DNA from: Syntrophaceae bacterium UBA1163
Lineage (GTDB): Bacteria; Desulfobacterota; BSN033; UBA1163
NCBI GenBank assembly: GCA_002311635.1
Contig: DBZJ01000020.1
Coordinates: 1 to 15,336 of the forward strand
Reading direction: 5' to 3'
DNA length: 15,336 bases
Positions within the stretch are counted from its first letter, which is position 1. Every line of letters begins with the position of its first letter. The position numbers and the translations under genes were made by a program. Of this stretch, positions 1 to 7,146 are shown piece after piece. The notes under the pieces are model-generated. The model was given only the letters and a program-made list of their open reading frames with translations. It did not search any database and had not been told where the DNA came from.

Positions 1-2
1 CT

Positions 3-617
3 GTTTCAGATAATCCGGCAAGAGGCGAAACCGATGATCTTCTGTGGAGAATCTCTGAAACCCTACTCCCGGAAGGACTTTCATACCCTTTCAACCAGGC
101 CCTGATGGATCTCGGCTCAATGCTATGCACGGTTAAAGAACCTGATTGTGACCGCTGCCCCTTGCGTGATGTTTGCAAGGCAAGAGCCTCAGGAAGGCCT
201 GAGAGATACCCATCAAAGAGGACAAAAAAAGCCATTCCCCATCTGGAGGCAGTTTCGGCGGTAATCAAGAGGAATGGAAAAGTTCTCCTCAGGCAGAGAC
301 CGCCTTCGGGCCTTCTGGGAGGGCTATGGGAATTTCCGGATTGGAGGATGAAAGAAAAGCAAAGGTCAAAGTTAAGACTGAGGTTAAGAAATCACGTTAA
401 GAAAGACATCGGGATAACGGTCGACGTCAAGGAGCTTATCGGAACTTTCAGGCAGACTTTCTCACACTTCAAACTGACTCTGCAGGTTTATCACTGCCAG
501 GCGATCAATGGGAAAAGAAAGGGAAATTGGGTCGCCATCCAAAAGCTTCATCTTTATCCTATGTCACGAATCCACCGAAGAATAGCCGAAAAGATAAACG
601 GGGAGACACTGGGATAG
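3..617 (+). CDS. mutY: A/G-specific adenine glycosylase MutY, C-terminal part (5' truncated by the window edge)
   Basis: The reading frame is open from base 3 and stops at 615-617; the N-terminal helix-hairpin-helix glycosylase domain lies outside the window. MutY removes adenine mispaired with 8-oxoguanine or guanine in base-excision repair. The visible part starts in the region before the iron-sulfur cluster. The cluster ligands follow the exact C-X6-C-X2-C-X5-C spacing after the motif ALMDLGSMLC (first Cys encoded at 126-128). A linker rich in Arg and Lys comes next, then a Nudix-like C-terminal domain with the pattern AVIKRNGKVLLRQRP and LLGGLWEFP, which in this family reads 8-oxoG. The last codons (NGETLG) run into a GA-rich tract shared with the end of the convergent rnr gene, 27 bases away. 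The identification is firm. The first ATG in the visible frame (105) is internal, not the start. Confidence 0.95.
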   Translation, partial: VSDNPARGETDDLLWRISETLLPEGLSYPFNQALMDLGSMLCTVKEPDCDRCPLRDVCKARASGRPERYPSKRTKKAIPHLEAVSAVIKRNGKVLLRQRPPSGLLGGLWEFPDWRMKEKQRSKLRLRLRNHVKKDIGITVDVKELIGTFRQTFSHFKLTLQVYHCQAINGKRKGNWVAIQKLHLYPMSRIHRRIAEKINGETLG

Positions 618-644
618 GGAGACACGGAGAATGTTTCTCTTTGA

Positions 645-2843
645 TCACCGCGTCACCGAGTCGCCCCGTCTCCGAGTCTCTTTATCTTTCATGTCAGTCA
701 GCCCGAAATCGATATGGCGTCTTTCGACATCTACCCGATCCACCCTCACTCTGACCTCGTCGCCAATTCGAAAGGTCTTGTGAGTCCTCTCACCGACAAG
801 GCAGTATTTTTTCTCATGATACAGGTAATAATCGTCGTGGAGGCTTGTCATTCTCACCAGCCCTTCTACAAAAATATCTTTCAGTTCCACAAAGAAACCA
901 AAAGCGGCCACCCCGCTGATGATCCCCTCATATTCCTCGCCGATCTTATTCTTCATGAAGCGCACCCTGTATCGATTTAAAATCTCTCTTTCGGCCTCCA
1001 TGGCCACCCTCTCCCTGTTGGAGAGATGGTCAGCCCTTTCAGCCAAACCTTCCTCCGAGACCTTCATCTCCTCTTTGGACAGGACCTTTTTCAAAAGCCG
1101 GTGGACGATCAGATCAGGATATCTTCTAATAGGAGAAGTAAAATGAGTGTAGCCATCCGAGGCCAGGCCGAAGTGTCCCAAGTTCTTGGCAGAATACTTG
1201 GCCCACTTCATCGATCGAAGGAGAATCTCGTTTACCACCCTCTCCTCGGGCCTTCCCTTAACATCCGAAAGGACGTTCTGGAATTCCTTTGAGGAATGGT
1301 CCGACTCTTTTCTCATCCTGTATCCTAACTGGGATATAAACCTTCTAAATTCATCGATCGCTTCTTTTTTAGGAGGTTCGTGGATTCGGTAGATGAACGG
1401 AAACCCTTTCTCCTCCATAAAATGAGCGACGGCCTCATTGGCGGCGATCATAAACTCTTCGATGATCTGATGGGCCAGGTTTCTCTCCGCCCGGATGACA
1501 TCCTCGGTCTCCCCCTGGAGATTGAGGATGATCTCGGGTTCTGGAAGATCAAAGTCCATGGTCCCCCTATCCGTCCTTCTCCGACGAAGTTCTTGACAGA
1601 GATCAGCCATAAGGTCCAAGGAGGGAAGGAGAGGACTGAATCGTTCCCTGAGTTCCGGATCCCCATCGACCAGAATTTTTTTGACCCAGGTGTACGTGAG
1701 TCTTTCACCGCTTCGGATCACACTGGGGTAAAATCGAACGCCTTTTCTCTCTCCATTTCCGTCGTATCTCAACTCGGCCGTGAGCGTCAGCCGGTCCACT
1801 CGGGGACGAAGACAGCAGATTTCATTCGAAAGCTCCGCCGGAAACATGGGAATGGCGCGGTCCGGAAAATAAACGCTGGTGCCACGCGAATAAGCTTCGT
1901 CGTCAAGAGATGTTCCCTCTCTGACATAGTGGCTGACATCGGAGATCGATACGAACAGTTTCACGCCTCCGTCCCTTTCTCTTTCAACGGAGACAGCGTC
2001 ATCGAAATCTCTTGCGTTTTCTCCGTCAATCGTAAAGGTGGGAATCCCTCTCAAGTCAACCCGATTTCGGTATTCGTGGGAGGAGGGAGCCGAAGGGAGG
2101 CTTTGCACCTCTTCCAGCGCAGCGGACCCGAACCGGGAAGGGAGGTCATATTTATGGATGATGATTTGTGGATCAATCTCCGGATCATCAGGATATCCCA
2201 AAATGTGCGTGATTCTCCCTTCCGGTCTCGCCCTCTCCGTCGGGTACCGGGTAATTTCCGCCACCACGATCTGATTCGGCCTTGCCCTTCTCGTCTCCCC
2301 TTCCGGGATGAAGACTTCAGGAAGGATGCGTTCGTCCTCAGGGAGGACGTAAGAATAATTTTTCCCCCTCAGAAACCTACCGACGACTTTACGCGTCTTT
2401 CTTTCCAGAATCCGGATGATGCTGCCCTCTTTTCCTTTCTTCCGGATCGACTCAATCCTTGCGACGACACGATCTCCATGCATCGCCTCCTTCAGATTTC
2501 TGGGGCTAATAAAGATATCCTCTTCCCCTTCTGCTTCCGGAATGACGAACCCGTACCCGTCCGGATGCGTTTTGATCCTGCCGACGATCAGGTTCATCTT
2601 CGACGGAAGGCCGTAGCGGTTCCCTCGAATCCGAACCACCCTCCCCTCTTCCGCCAAATCTCTGAGGAGTCCCCTCGCCTTTTGCCTCTGCTCTTTCTGG
2701 AGACTTAAACGACGCAGGATCTCCCTTAAAAGAAGAGGGCGATCGTCTTCCCTCATCAATTGAAGGATCTCTTCTGTCGAAAGATCGGGGTGCCGCTTTC
2801 TCCTATCTTTTTCATCTTTCCTTTTGATTCGCTTCTTGTCCAT
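645..2843 (-). CDS. rnr: Ribonuclease R (RNB-family 3'-5' exoribonuclease)
   Basis: This 732-aa protein has the full RNase R layout: a basic N-terminus and winged-helix domain (about 20-80), two cold-shock/OB domains (about 84-215), the RNB catalytic domain (about 260-585) and a C-terminal S1 domain (about 640-722). The four metal-binding aspartates of the RNB site are present in TIDGENARDFDDAV (D273, D279, D281, D282), and the RNB signature FTSPIRRYPDLIVHR follows. The enzyme degrades structured RNA processively, including rRNA fragments and stalled mRNA. Length is within the family range. The ATG at 2841-2843 has only a weak ribosome site; a 7-bp inverted repeat (2862-2868/2873-2879) lies just upstream. 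The last codons (ETRRRGDSVTR) are low-complexity and match an intergenic GA-rich repeat type, so the natural C-terminus may be a late extension. Convergent with mutY. Confidence 0.95.
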   Translation of the reverse strand: MDKKRIKRKDEKDRRKRHPDLSTEEILQLMREDDRPLLLREILRRLSLQKEQRQKARGLLRDLAEEGRVVRIRGNRYGLPSKMNLIVGRIKTHPDGYGFVIPEAEGEEDIFISPRNLKEAMHGDRVVARIESIRKKGKEGSIIRILERKTRKVVGRFLRGKNYSYVLPEDERILPEVFIPEGETRRARPNQIVVAEITRYPTERARPEGRITHILGYPDDPEIDPQIIIHKYDLPSRFGSAALEEVQSLPSAPSSHEYRNRVDLRGIPTFTIDGENARDFDDAVSVERERDGGVKLFVSISDVSHYVREGTSLDDEAYSRGTSVYFPDRAIPMFPAELSNEICCLRPRVDRLTLTAELRYDGNGERKGVRFYPSVIRSGERLTYTWVKKILVDGDPELRERFSPLLPSLDLMADLCQELRRRRTDRGTMDFDLPEPEIILNLQGETEDVIRAERNLAHQIIEEFMIAANEAVAHFMEEKGFPFIYRIHEPPKKEAIDEFRRFISQLGYRMRKESDHSSKEFQNVLSDVKGRPEERVVNEILLRSMKWAKYSAKNLGHFGLASDGYTHFTSPIRRYPDLIVHRLLKKVLSKEEMKVSEEGLAERADHLSNRERVAMEAEREILNRYRVRFMKNKIGEEYEGIISGVAAFGFFVELKDIFVEGLVRMTSLHDDYYLYHEKKYCLVGERTHKTFRIGDEVRVRVDRVDVERRHIDFGLTDMKDKETRRRGDSVTR

Positions 2844-2861
2844 CGTTTTCCGTAATCCAGC

Positions 2862-2879
2862 GGAGTAATCTGTTACTCC
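2862..2879. repeat. 7-bp perfect inverted repeat upstream of rnr
   Basis: GGAGTAA and TTACTCC are separated by TCTG, 19 to 36 bases upstream of the rnr ATG on the minus strand. It could fold as a small hairpin in the rnr 5' leader or serve as an operator. In the mRNA it would sequester a GGAG-like sequence. Function is not known; the symmetry itself is certain. Confidence 0.35.
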
Positions 2880-2902
2880 TCATTTTGTGCAAATCGAAAA
2901 TA

Positions 2903-2930
2903 AAAAAGGGGCACTCAATGACCCCTTTTT
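2903..2930 (-). terminator. Rho-independent terminator of the zinc-ribbon/Yip1 gene
   Basis: A 9-bp stem, AAAAAGGGG (2903-2911) with CCCCTTTTT (2922-2930), encloses a 10-base loop. Read on the minus strand it ends in a T-rich run, the form of an intrinsic terminator, about 195 bases downstream of the minus-strand gene ending at 3125. The A/T-rich base of the stem makes it symmetric, so it could also act in the other direction, but no plus-strand gene feeds into it. Confidence 0.75.
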
Positions 2931-3124
2931 ATGAAGACCCAAAACCTTAATAACTTAGTTTTTTCGCAAACAAGTCTCTAAATCCCTTCTCGCCTCCCTT
3001 TTCCAAACAGAAGAAAGATTTTCTTATTCCGCCAAGACAATCCGAGTTTTCCCCTTTAGAAAAGAGGACCTAGCAGCATCTCGAAAGGGCTACCTCCTCA
3101 TCCCCGAAGCTTCTTTCCTTGAAC

Positions 3125-4252
3125 TTACGCTCTAACTCCACCAAGGAGCCCCGTTGACCCAACGAACATCACCGCCAGAACAATGGCAACGATAATGAGT
3201 CCGAAGATGACAATCATCGGGAGGAGGACGGCTAAAACTGCCTTCCCCGTTCCAATGCCGTGCCCCTCTCTTACCCCAAGGATAAAAAGGATGATCATAT
3301 AAATAAATCCGATAAGGCTCCCGATGAAAGGAACAATATTAAAAAGTTGAGCACTGTAAGAATAACAAACGGCACGGAAGGTTGTCTTGTACCCCCGCTT
3401 GTTCCCGCCTACAAGCATGAGACAGAGATGGATAATAGCACTTCCAATGAAAATGGCGATGGCTAACTGGAAAGGCAAAGGAATAATGAGTCGGAGGATG
3501 GAAAGACTATGTTGAAAAGGGATCTTGTCCATGGGGATGAGCTGCGCCATGAATAGCCAAAACCATAAGATGGCACACCCATTTCCAATGATCCCGGCGA
3601 TCAAGCCGTAAATCAGTGGAGACCAGTATCCCTCGCCCGCGGCCGCTTTCTCAAAAAACTTGGTCGGGGAAAAAAGGGCCTCTTGTGTCGTCTTTAAAAA
3701 AGCCCCAATAAAACCCTCTCCACTCTCCCATGGGGTATACTCTTTTGATGAAATCTCCCGAACCTGCCCCTCATACGAACGGGCCATTTCTTGAAATTGG
3801 ACAAACTTAGACATGATAACGCCACACTTGATGCACTCATCCGTTTCGGGTTGTTCAAACCCACATTGGGGGCAGATGACCATTCCCTTGGCAGGAGCCC
3901 TCTTCTCGGGTTCGGGCCTCTGGGTAAAGGCGGGCTTCGGTTCAGGCTTGGGACCGGGCCTAAATTCAGGCCGAGATGGAGCTTCATAATCCCGGGTAAT
4001 GTCAAGAGTAGGAATCGGCTCCTCCTCTTCCTCCACATTGACTCTTCCCCCAATTTCTTCAAAGACGTTCACATATCTCTCCGCCTCCTCTTTTGAAAGG
4101 CCTTTCTTCACCACGATGGGGACCCTCTGAAGCAAGCTTTCAGCCTTTTCAGGGGTGAGGTTAAATTTTTTCTGAAGGCCTTCGAGCAAATGCGTCTCCT
4201 CGTCGAGGCCGATCACCGAGAGACCCAAAAATATTACTTTGTAGGAAGCCAT
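3125..4252 (-). CDS. Zinc-ribbon and Yip1-like membrane protein with L7/L12-like N-terminal domain
   Basis: This 375-aa protein has four parts. Residues 1-76 resemble the small alpha/beta fold of the ribosomal L7/L12 C-terminus (pattern VPIVVKKGLSKEEAERYVNV then EIGGRV). Residues 77-122 are an acidic then Pro/Lys-rich linker. Residues 125-146 are a zinc ribbon with ligands C127, C130, C140 and C143. Residues about 205-370 hold five or so hydrophobic helices in the arrangement of Yip1-domain proteins. It is probably an inner-membrane protein with its N-terminal domains in the cytoplasm; the specific role of such proteins is unknown. The ATG at 4250-4252 has a near-perfect ribosome site (AAGGAGGTG on the minus strand, about six bases away). 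It is alone in its transcription unit and is followed by a terminator at 2903-2930. Confidence 0.8.
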   Translation of the reverse strand: MASYKVIFLGLSVIGLDEETHLLEGLQKKFNLTPEKAESLLQRVPIVVKKGLSKEEAERYVNVFEEIGGRVNVEEEEEPIPTLDITRDYEAPSRPEFRPGPKPEPKPAFTQRPEPEKRAPAKGMVICPQCGFEQPETDECIKCGVIMSKFVQFQEMARSYEGQVREISSKEYTPWESGEGFIGAFLKTTQEALFSPTKFFEKAAAGEGYWSPLIYGLIAGIIGNGCAILWFWLFMAQLIPMDKIPFQHSLSILRLIIPLPFQLAIAIFIGSAIIHLCLMLVGGNKRGYKTTFRAVCYSYSAQLFNIVPFIGSLIGFIYMIILFILGVREGHGIGTGKAVLAVLLPMIVIFGLIIVAIVLAVMFVGSTGLLGGVRA

Positions 4253-4606
4253 TCCCCCACCTCCTTTTTGGAGCTACAAACAATTTCGGAATATTTATCA
4301 TATTCATGACTAAACTACAAGAATTATTTACGAAAATAATCAGGCATCTATTGCCCTTCGGCCCAATGCCAAGGAGATGCAAACGAAGCCCGGCAGGCTG
4401 ATCAAGGGATGGAACTCGGGTTACTTGCAACCCATCCTTTGCAGTGCCCATTCTGCCGCAGTCGATTTGATAGCATTCATCTGGTCCTCCGGCACGCAGG
4501 AAAATAGGGGCGATGAAGACCTGCGTTAACATTGCAAACTCATTCCGAATGCGGGATAATTCTAACTAGCGGTAACCTTTCCACCCGAAAATTAAAGGAG
4601 AATGCC
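4253..4606. other. Intergenic region between divergent genes, with promoter and possible micro-ORF
   Basis: No gene of normal size is convincing here. It holds the start signals of two divergent genes: the minus-strand zinc-ribbon gene at 4252 and the plus-strand oxidoreductase at 4607. A 19-codon minus-strand ORF (4480 down to 4421) begins MNAIKSTAAEWALQ and is preceded five bases upstream by GGAGG. This could be a true micro-protein or chance. A longer minus-strand frame (4532 to 4161) overlaps the start of the zinc-ribbon gene and lacks a ribosome site, so I do not call it. Confidence 0.4.
4532..4560 (+). promoter_or_regulatory. Candidate sigma-70 promoter for the nitronate monooxygenase-like gene
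   Basis: TTGCAA (4532-4537) and GATAAT (4555-4560) are separated by 17 bases. The -35 box matches four of six consensus positions and the -10 box five of six. Transcription would start near 4567, leaving a leader of about 40 bases before the ATG at 4607. Confidence 0.45.
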
Positions 4607-5581
4607 ATGTTCGCGACGCGCTTGACTGAAATGCTTGGGATCAAATATCCCATCATCCAAGGTGGACTTCAGTGGCTTGCCACGGCCCAGCTCGCATCAG
4701 CCGTCTCCGAGGCAGGAGGACTGGGAATTATTTCAAGCCACTCCTTTCCTGATCAGGAGAGTTTAAGGAAAGAGATCCGTCGGATGAAGGAGGAAACCTC
4801 AAAGCCCTTTGGCGTAAATATGTCCATCCTGCCGGGATTAACCAATGAGGAGCAGATGATGGAACTGCTCAAGGTCATCTCAGAGGAAAAGGTTCCGGTG
4901 GTGGAAACATCGGGAAGGAGCCCGGAACCTTTCATTGAAAAATTGAAAAGCGAAGGGATTAAACTCATCCACAAAGTTCCATCCGTTCGCTTTGCCCAGA
5001 AAGCGGAATCCGTTGGGGCGGACGCGGTGACAATTGTCGGATTCGAGTGTGGAGGACGCCCCGGGATGGATGAAGTGACCTCTCTGATCCTCGTTCCCAA
5101 GGCAGTTGAGTCCGTTAAGATCCCGGTCATTGCAGGTGGCGGAATTGCAGACGGCAGGGGCTTTTTGGCCGCCCTTGCGTTGGGCGCGGAAGGGGTCGTG
5201 ATGGGAACACGATTTGTGGCCACCCAAGAATGTCCTGCCCATCCACGGATCAAGGAAGCATTCGTCAACGCAACGGAAAGCGATACTCTCATGATCTACC
5301 GTTCGATCAAGAACGCAGCAAGAGTGCTGAAAACCGAGGCGGCGGAGAAAATACTTTCATTAGAACAGGAGGGAGCGAGCCTGGAAGAGCTGCTCACCGC
5401 CATGGGTGGTCGAATGAGCCCAAATGCTTATCGAGAAGCAGATGTGGATGGGACGATCATCGGCTGCGGCCAATGCGTGGGATTGATCCACAAAATAAAA
5501 AGTGTCAGAGAGGTCATCGAAGACATGATCCAGGATGCGCAATCCATCCTTCAGAGATTGAATTCCATGAAGGCCAAATAA
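4607..5581 (+). CDS. FMN-dependent nitronate monooxygenase / FabK-like flavin oxidoreductase (TIM barrel)
   Basis: This 324-aa protein belongs to the nitronate monooxygenase (formerly 2-nitropropane dioxygenase) superfamily, FMN-binding TIM barrels that also include enoyl-ACP reductase FabK. Family marks are PIIQGGLQWLA near the N-terminus (16-25), the GADAVTIVGFECGG strand (137-150), the phosphate-binding IPVIAGGGIADGRGF (172-186) and GAEGVVMGTRF (193-203). The start at 4607 is chosen because AAAGGAG lies seven bases upstream and the barrel's first strand begins here; upstream in-frame codons to 4532 lack a ribosome site. The motif that usually reads E-x-G-G-H-x-G is ECGGRPG here, so the position of the catalytic histidine is Arg151. 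The enzyme could oxidise nitronates or reduce another substrate; the class is confident, the substrate is not. A small cupin gene follows on the same strand. Confidence 0.85.
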   Translation: MFATRLTEMLGIKYPIIQGGLQWLATAQLASAVSEAGGLGIISSHSFPDQESLRKEIRRMKEETSKPFGVNMSILPGLTNEEQMMELLKVISEEKVPVVETSGRSPEPFIEKLKSEGIKLIHKVPSVRFAQKAESVGADAVTIVGFECGGRPGMDEVTSLILVPKAVESVKIPVIAGGGIADGRGFLAALALGAEGVVMGTRFVATQECPAHPRIKEAFVNATESDTLMIYRSIKNAARVLKTEAAEKILSLEQEGASLEELLTAMGGRMSPNAYREADVDGTIIGCGQCVGLIHKIKSVREVIEDMIQDAQSILQRLNSMKAK

Positions 5582-5703
5582 TCCTCCGGTTCAGGAGAGT
5601 AGAATTCTTGAGTCACGGGGAGATGAATCTCCTGGTGCAAATGAAAGGCCTGTTTGGAAGCGATGCATCGCAAAAAAATTGGCTTCGAGAGAGGAAACGA
5701 TTG

Positions 5704-6048
5704 ATGATACGACGCAACTTGGAGCATTCCGAAGTGAAAGCGACCCGCTATCGGGCCCATGGGGGTGGTGTGGCCCACATGATTCTGGATACGCGCCATC
5801 TTCAAACCCTGATGTTTCTTGCCCATGCCTCGGTGCCACCCCGCGACAGGCTCATTGGCCATGTGGACCCTATGGAAGAGATTTACATCATCCAGAGCGG
5901 CCAGGGACGCATACAGGTAGGGGATGAGGTCTGCGAGGTGGAACCGGGCGATGCCATCCAAATTCCAGCCGGTCACTTTCACGAGCTGACCAATACGGGG
6001 AAGGGAGAACTCACCATTCTGGTCGTCGCCGGGCTCATTCCAGTTTAA
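5704..6048 (+). CDS. Small cupin-domain protein
   Basis: This 114-aa single-domain cupin has motif 1 as H53-V-D55-P-M-E-E59-I-Y-I-I-Q-S-G and motif 2 as G-D-A-I-Q-I-P-A-G-H91-F-H93-E-L-T-N. Three of the usual metal ligands (H53, E59, H93) are present, but the second histidine of HxH is Asp. Such proteins bind a metal or small ligand in a beta-barrel; no reaction can be named. The start is uncertain. I prefer the ATG at 5704, since MIRRN followed by a short N-terminal arm fits small cupins and GAGAGAGG lies upstream. Alternatives in the same frame are ATG 5623 and TTG 5608 (AGGAG at 5593). It follows the flavin oxidoreductase by 122 bases with no obvious terminator between, so the two may share a transcript. 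Confidence 0.8.
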   Translation: MIRRNLEHSEVKATRYRAHGGGVAHMILDTRHLQTLMFLAHASVPPRDRLIGHVDPMEEIYIIQSGQGRIQVGDEVCEVEPGDAIQIPAGHFHELTNTGKGELTILVVAGLIPV

Positions 6049-6050
6049 TA

Positions 6051-6231
6051 ATTTCGGATTTCGGATTGCACCTGCCTGCCGGTAGGCAGGGATTTCGGAA
6101 TTCCAAATCTAAACGTAAGATCCAAATCGGAGACTGACAGGGAAATGATAGATCCGGATAAAGTAATGTTTACGGATGAACATGGATTGCGAATTTGAGA
6201 ATCTGCAATCCGCATTCCGCACTCCGCAATT
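6051..6231. repeat. MITE-like intergenic element with imperfect terminal inverted repeats and heptamer arrays
   Basis: The left end (6051-6070) and right end (6204-6223) are inverted copies matching at 16 of 20 positions. Each end is built of 7-base units: TTTCGGA repeated on the left, and CCGCATT, CCGCACT, CCGCAAT on the right (6211-6231). Inside are a 20-base near-palindrome, CCTGCCTGCCGGTAGGCAGG (6071-6090), and the near-palindrome GATTTCGGAATTCCAAATC. It contains no ORF. It sits exactly between the stop codons of two convergent genes (cupin + and membrane protein -), a favoured place for small dispersed repeats. Confidence 0.55.
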
Positions 6232-6236
6232 GGAAA

Positions 6237-6536
6237 TCAATCCTTATTATATTTCCAGAGCCAGAGCAGTCCGATCACGATGAGAAGAGCCGGCAGGAAG
6301 TAAGTTCGGATGACTCCTGGGATCGAAAAATGGAGAGTGTAGTACTTCGCTCCCAGGATGAAGATGCCGATGATCGTGGTAACCCAAGCGGCCAGGCTTT
6401 TTCTGTTACGGAAAATACCTCCGACTCCAAGAGCCACGACGATCCATGGCCATCCTTCCCTTAACCCATATCCCGTACCCATGCGATCCAAAAGGATCAG
6501 CATGCCAAGTGTGATCAGAGCCAATCCCAGTCCCAT
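6237..6536 (-). CDS. Small four-helix membrane protein (DUF5668 / LiaI-LiaF-like)
   Basis: This 99-aa protein consists almost entirely of hydrophobic helices (about 2-17, 30-41, 49-64 and 78-95) joined by short charged loops. The N-terminal pattern LALITLGMLILLDRMG followed by a W-P-W-I-V-V segment resembles the LiaI/LiaF-type transmembrane region (DUF5668) seen in envelope-stress membrane proteins. The function of most members is unknown. The ATG at 6534-6536 is supported by AAAGGAG six to seven bases upstream on the minus strand. It is a single gene converging with the cupin gene. Confidence 0.7.
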   Translation of the reverse strand: MGLGLALITLGMLILLDRMGTGYGLREGWPWIVVALGVGGIFRNRKSLAAWVTTIIGIFILGAKYYTLHFSIPGVIRTYFLPALLIVIGLLWLWKYNKD

Positions 6537-6831
6537 TTCTTTGCTCCTTTCCTTTTACTCCGTCATAAATCGATCATGAATCCGGCCTTCCAAATCCACG
6601 CCGCAGGTTTCCATTATGTTTTCATCCTTGAAATAATTTCTAAAATTTTTCATAATAGGACTTACATATACATGTTTTCAATATACTATTTCAAGGAAAA
6701 AAACAATCCAGTTTGTTATCGTATGAATTTTTTCTTTGATTATACGGTCTGCGGTTATTGATAGAAAGGCATGTTTATTCAACAGGGGCCTAATTCATAC
6801 AACACGGTTCATCTGCGATCTTTAATAAAGC
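6537..6831. other. AT-rich gap without a convincing gene
   Basis: A stretch of very low GC separates the membrane-protein gene from the 29-aa ORF. A 61-codon plus-strand frame at 6576-6761 has no ribosome site and reads as non-coding (many Phe, Tyr, Asn and Ile). A weak promoter-like pair, TTGATT (6736-6741) and TGATAG (6759-6764) with 17 bases between, could serve the small gene at 6842. Confidence 0.4.
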
Positions 6832-6841
6832 GAGGAGGCCT

Positions 6842-6931
6842 ATGGATCCCAAATTAATCAGACAGTTTATTATCTTTTTGGTTATCCTGTTTGGATGGAC
6901 CATCGTCGCTTTGCTCATGGGATGCAAATAA
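6842..6931 (+). CDS. 29-aa single-pass membrane micro-protein
   Basis: The ORF starts at the ATG after GAGGAGG (6832-6838), which ends three bases before it. The product is a short charged head (MDPKLIRQ), one continuous hydrophobic segment of about 20 residues (FIIFLVILFGW, then IVALLMG), and ends Cys-Lys. It could only be a membrane-inserted micro-protein. No family is recognisable. The ribosome site and the clean hydrophobic helix make translation likely. It lies 81 bases before tRNA-Thr. Confidence 0.5.
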   Translation: MDPKLIRQFIIFLVILFGWTIVALLMGCK

Positions 6932-6938
6932 TCTTTCC

Positions 6939-6966
6939 TTGGTTTAATTAAAGAAGGACTTAATAC
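6939..6966 (+). promoter_or_regulatory. Candidate promoter for tRNA-Thr
   Basis: TTGGTT (6939-6944) and TAATAC (6961-6966) are separated by 16 bases. Transcription would start about 40 bases before the mature tRNA. The match is moderate; an upstream promoter reading through the 29-aa ORF is the alternative. Confidence 0.35.
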
Positions 6967-7012
6967 GAACGGCGGAAGGTTTGGTCCCCTAAACGGGATA
7001 TTCTAATCATGG

Positions 7013-7084
7013 GCCCACGTAGCTCAATGGTAGAGCTGCTGATTTGTAATCAGCGGGTTGGCGGTTCAAATCCGTCCGTGGGCT
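7013..7084 (+). tRNA. tRNA-Thr (anticodon TGT)
   Basis: A complete cloverleaf can be drawn. The acceptor is GCCCACG (7013-7019) with CGTGGGC (7077-7083). The D stem is GCTC/GAGC around AATGGTA. The anticodon stem is GCTGA/TCAGC with loop TTTGTAA and anticodon TGT at 7045-7047. The T arm is GGCGG/CCGTC (one G-T pair) with loop TTCAAAT. The discriminator base is T and CCA is not encoded. It marks the change from core-like genes on the left to accessory genes on the right, so it is a candidate integration site. I found no second copy of its 3' end in this window. Confidence 0.95.
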
Positions 7085-7112
7085 TAGCTTTTCTTAGATT
7101 AGTGACCTGAAA

Positions 7113-7142
7113 TTCATTAAATTTTCATTAACTTGATGAAAA
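7113..7142. promoter_or_regulatory. Candidate operator of the XRE gene
   Basis: TTCATTAA occurs twice at 7113-7120 and 7124-7131, one helical turn (11 bases) apart. TTTTCAT (7122-7128) and ATGAAAA (7136-7142) form a 7-bp inverted repeat with a 7-base spacer. The cluster ends four bases before the start codon of the helix-turn-helix gene, as expected for an autoregulatory site, and overlaps where its ribosome site would be. Confidence 0.4.
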
Positions 7143-7146
7143 AGTG

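Noticed and set aside
1380..2708. A 442-codon plus-strand open frame
   Set aside because: It lies wholly antisense to rnr, whose domains and catalytic motifs are unmistakable; the translation has no recognisable domain.
4161..4532. A 123-codon minus-strand frame starting MLTQVFIAPIF
   Set aside because: It overlaps the start of the zinc-ribbon gene, has no ribosome site and its second half is the shadow of that gene's N-terminus.
4753..5292. A 179-codon minus-strand frame
   Set aside because: Antisense shadow of the nitronate monooxygenase-like gene.
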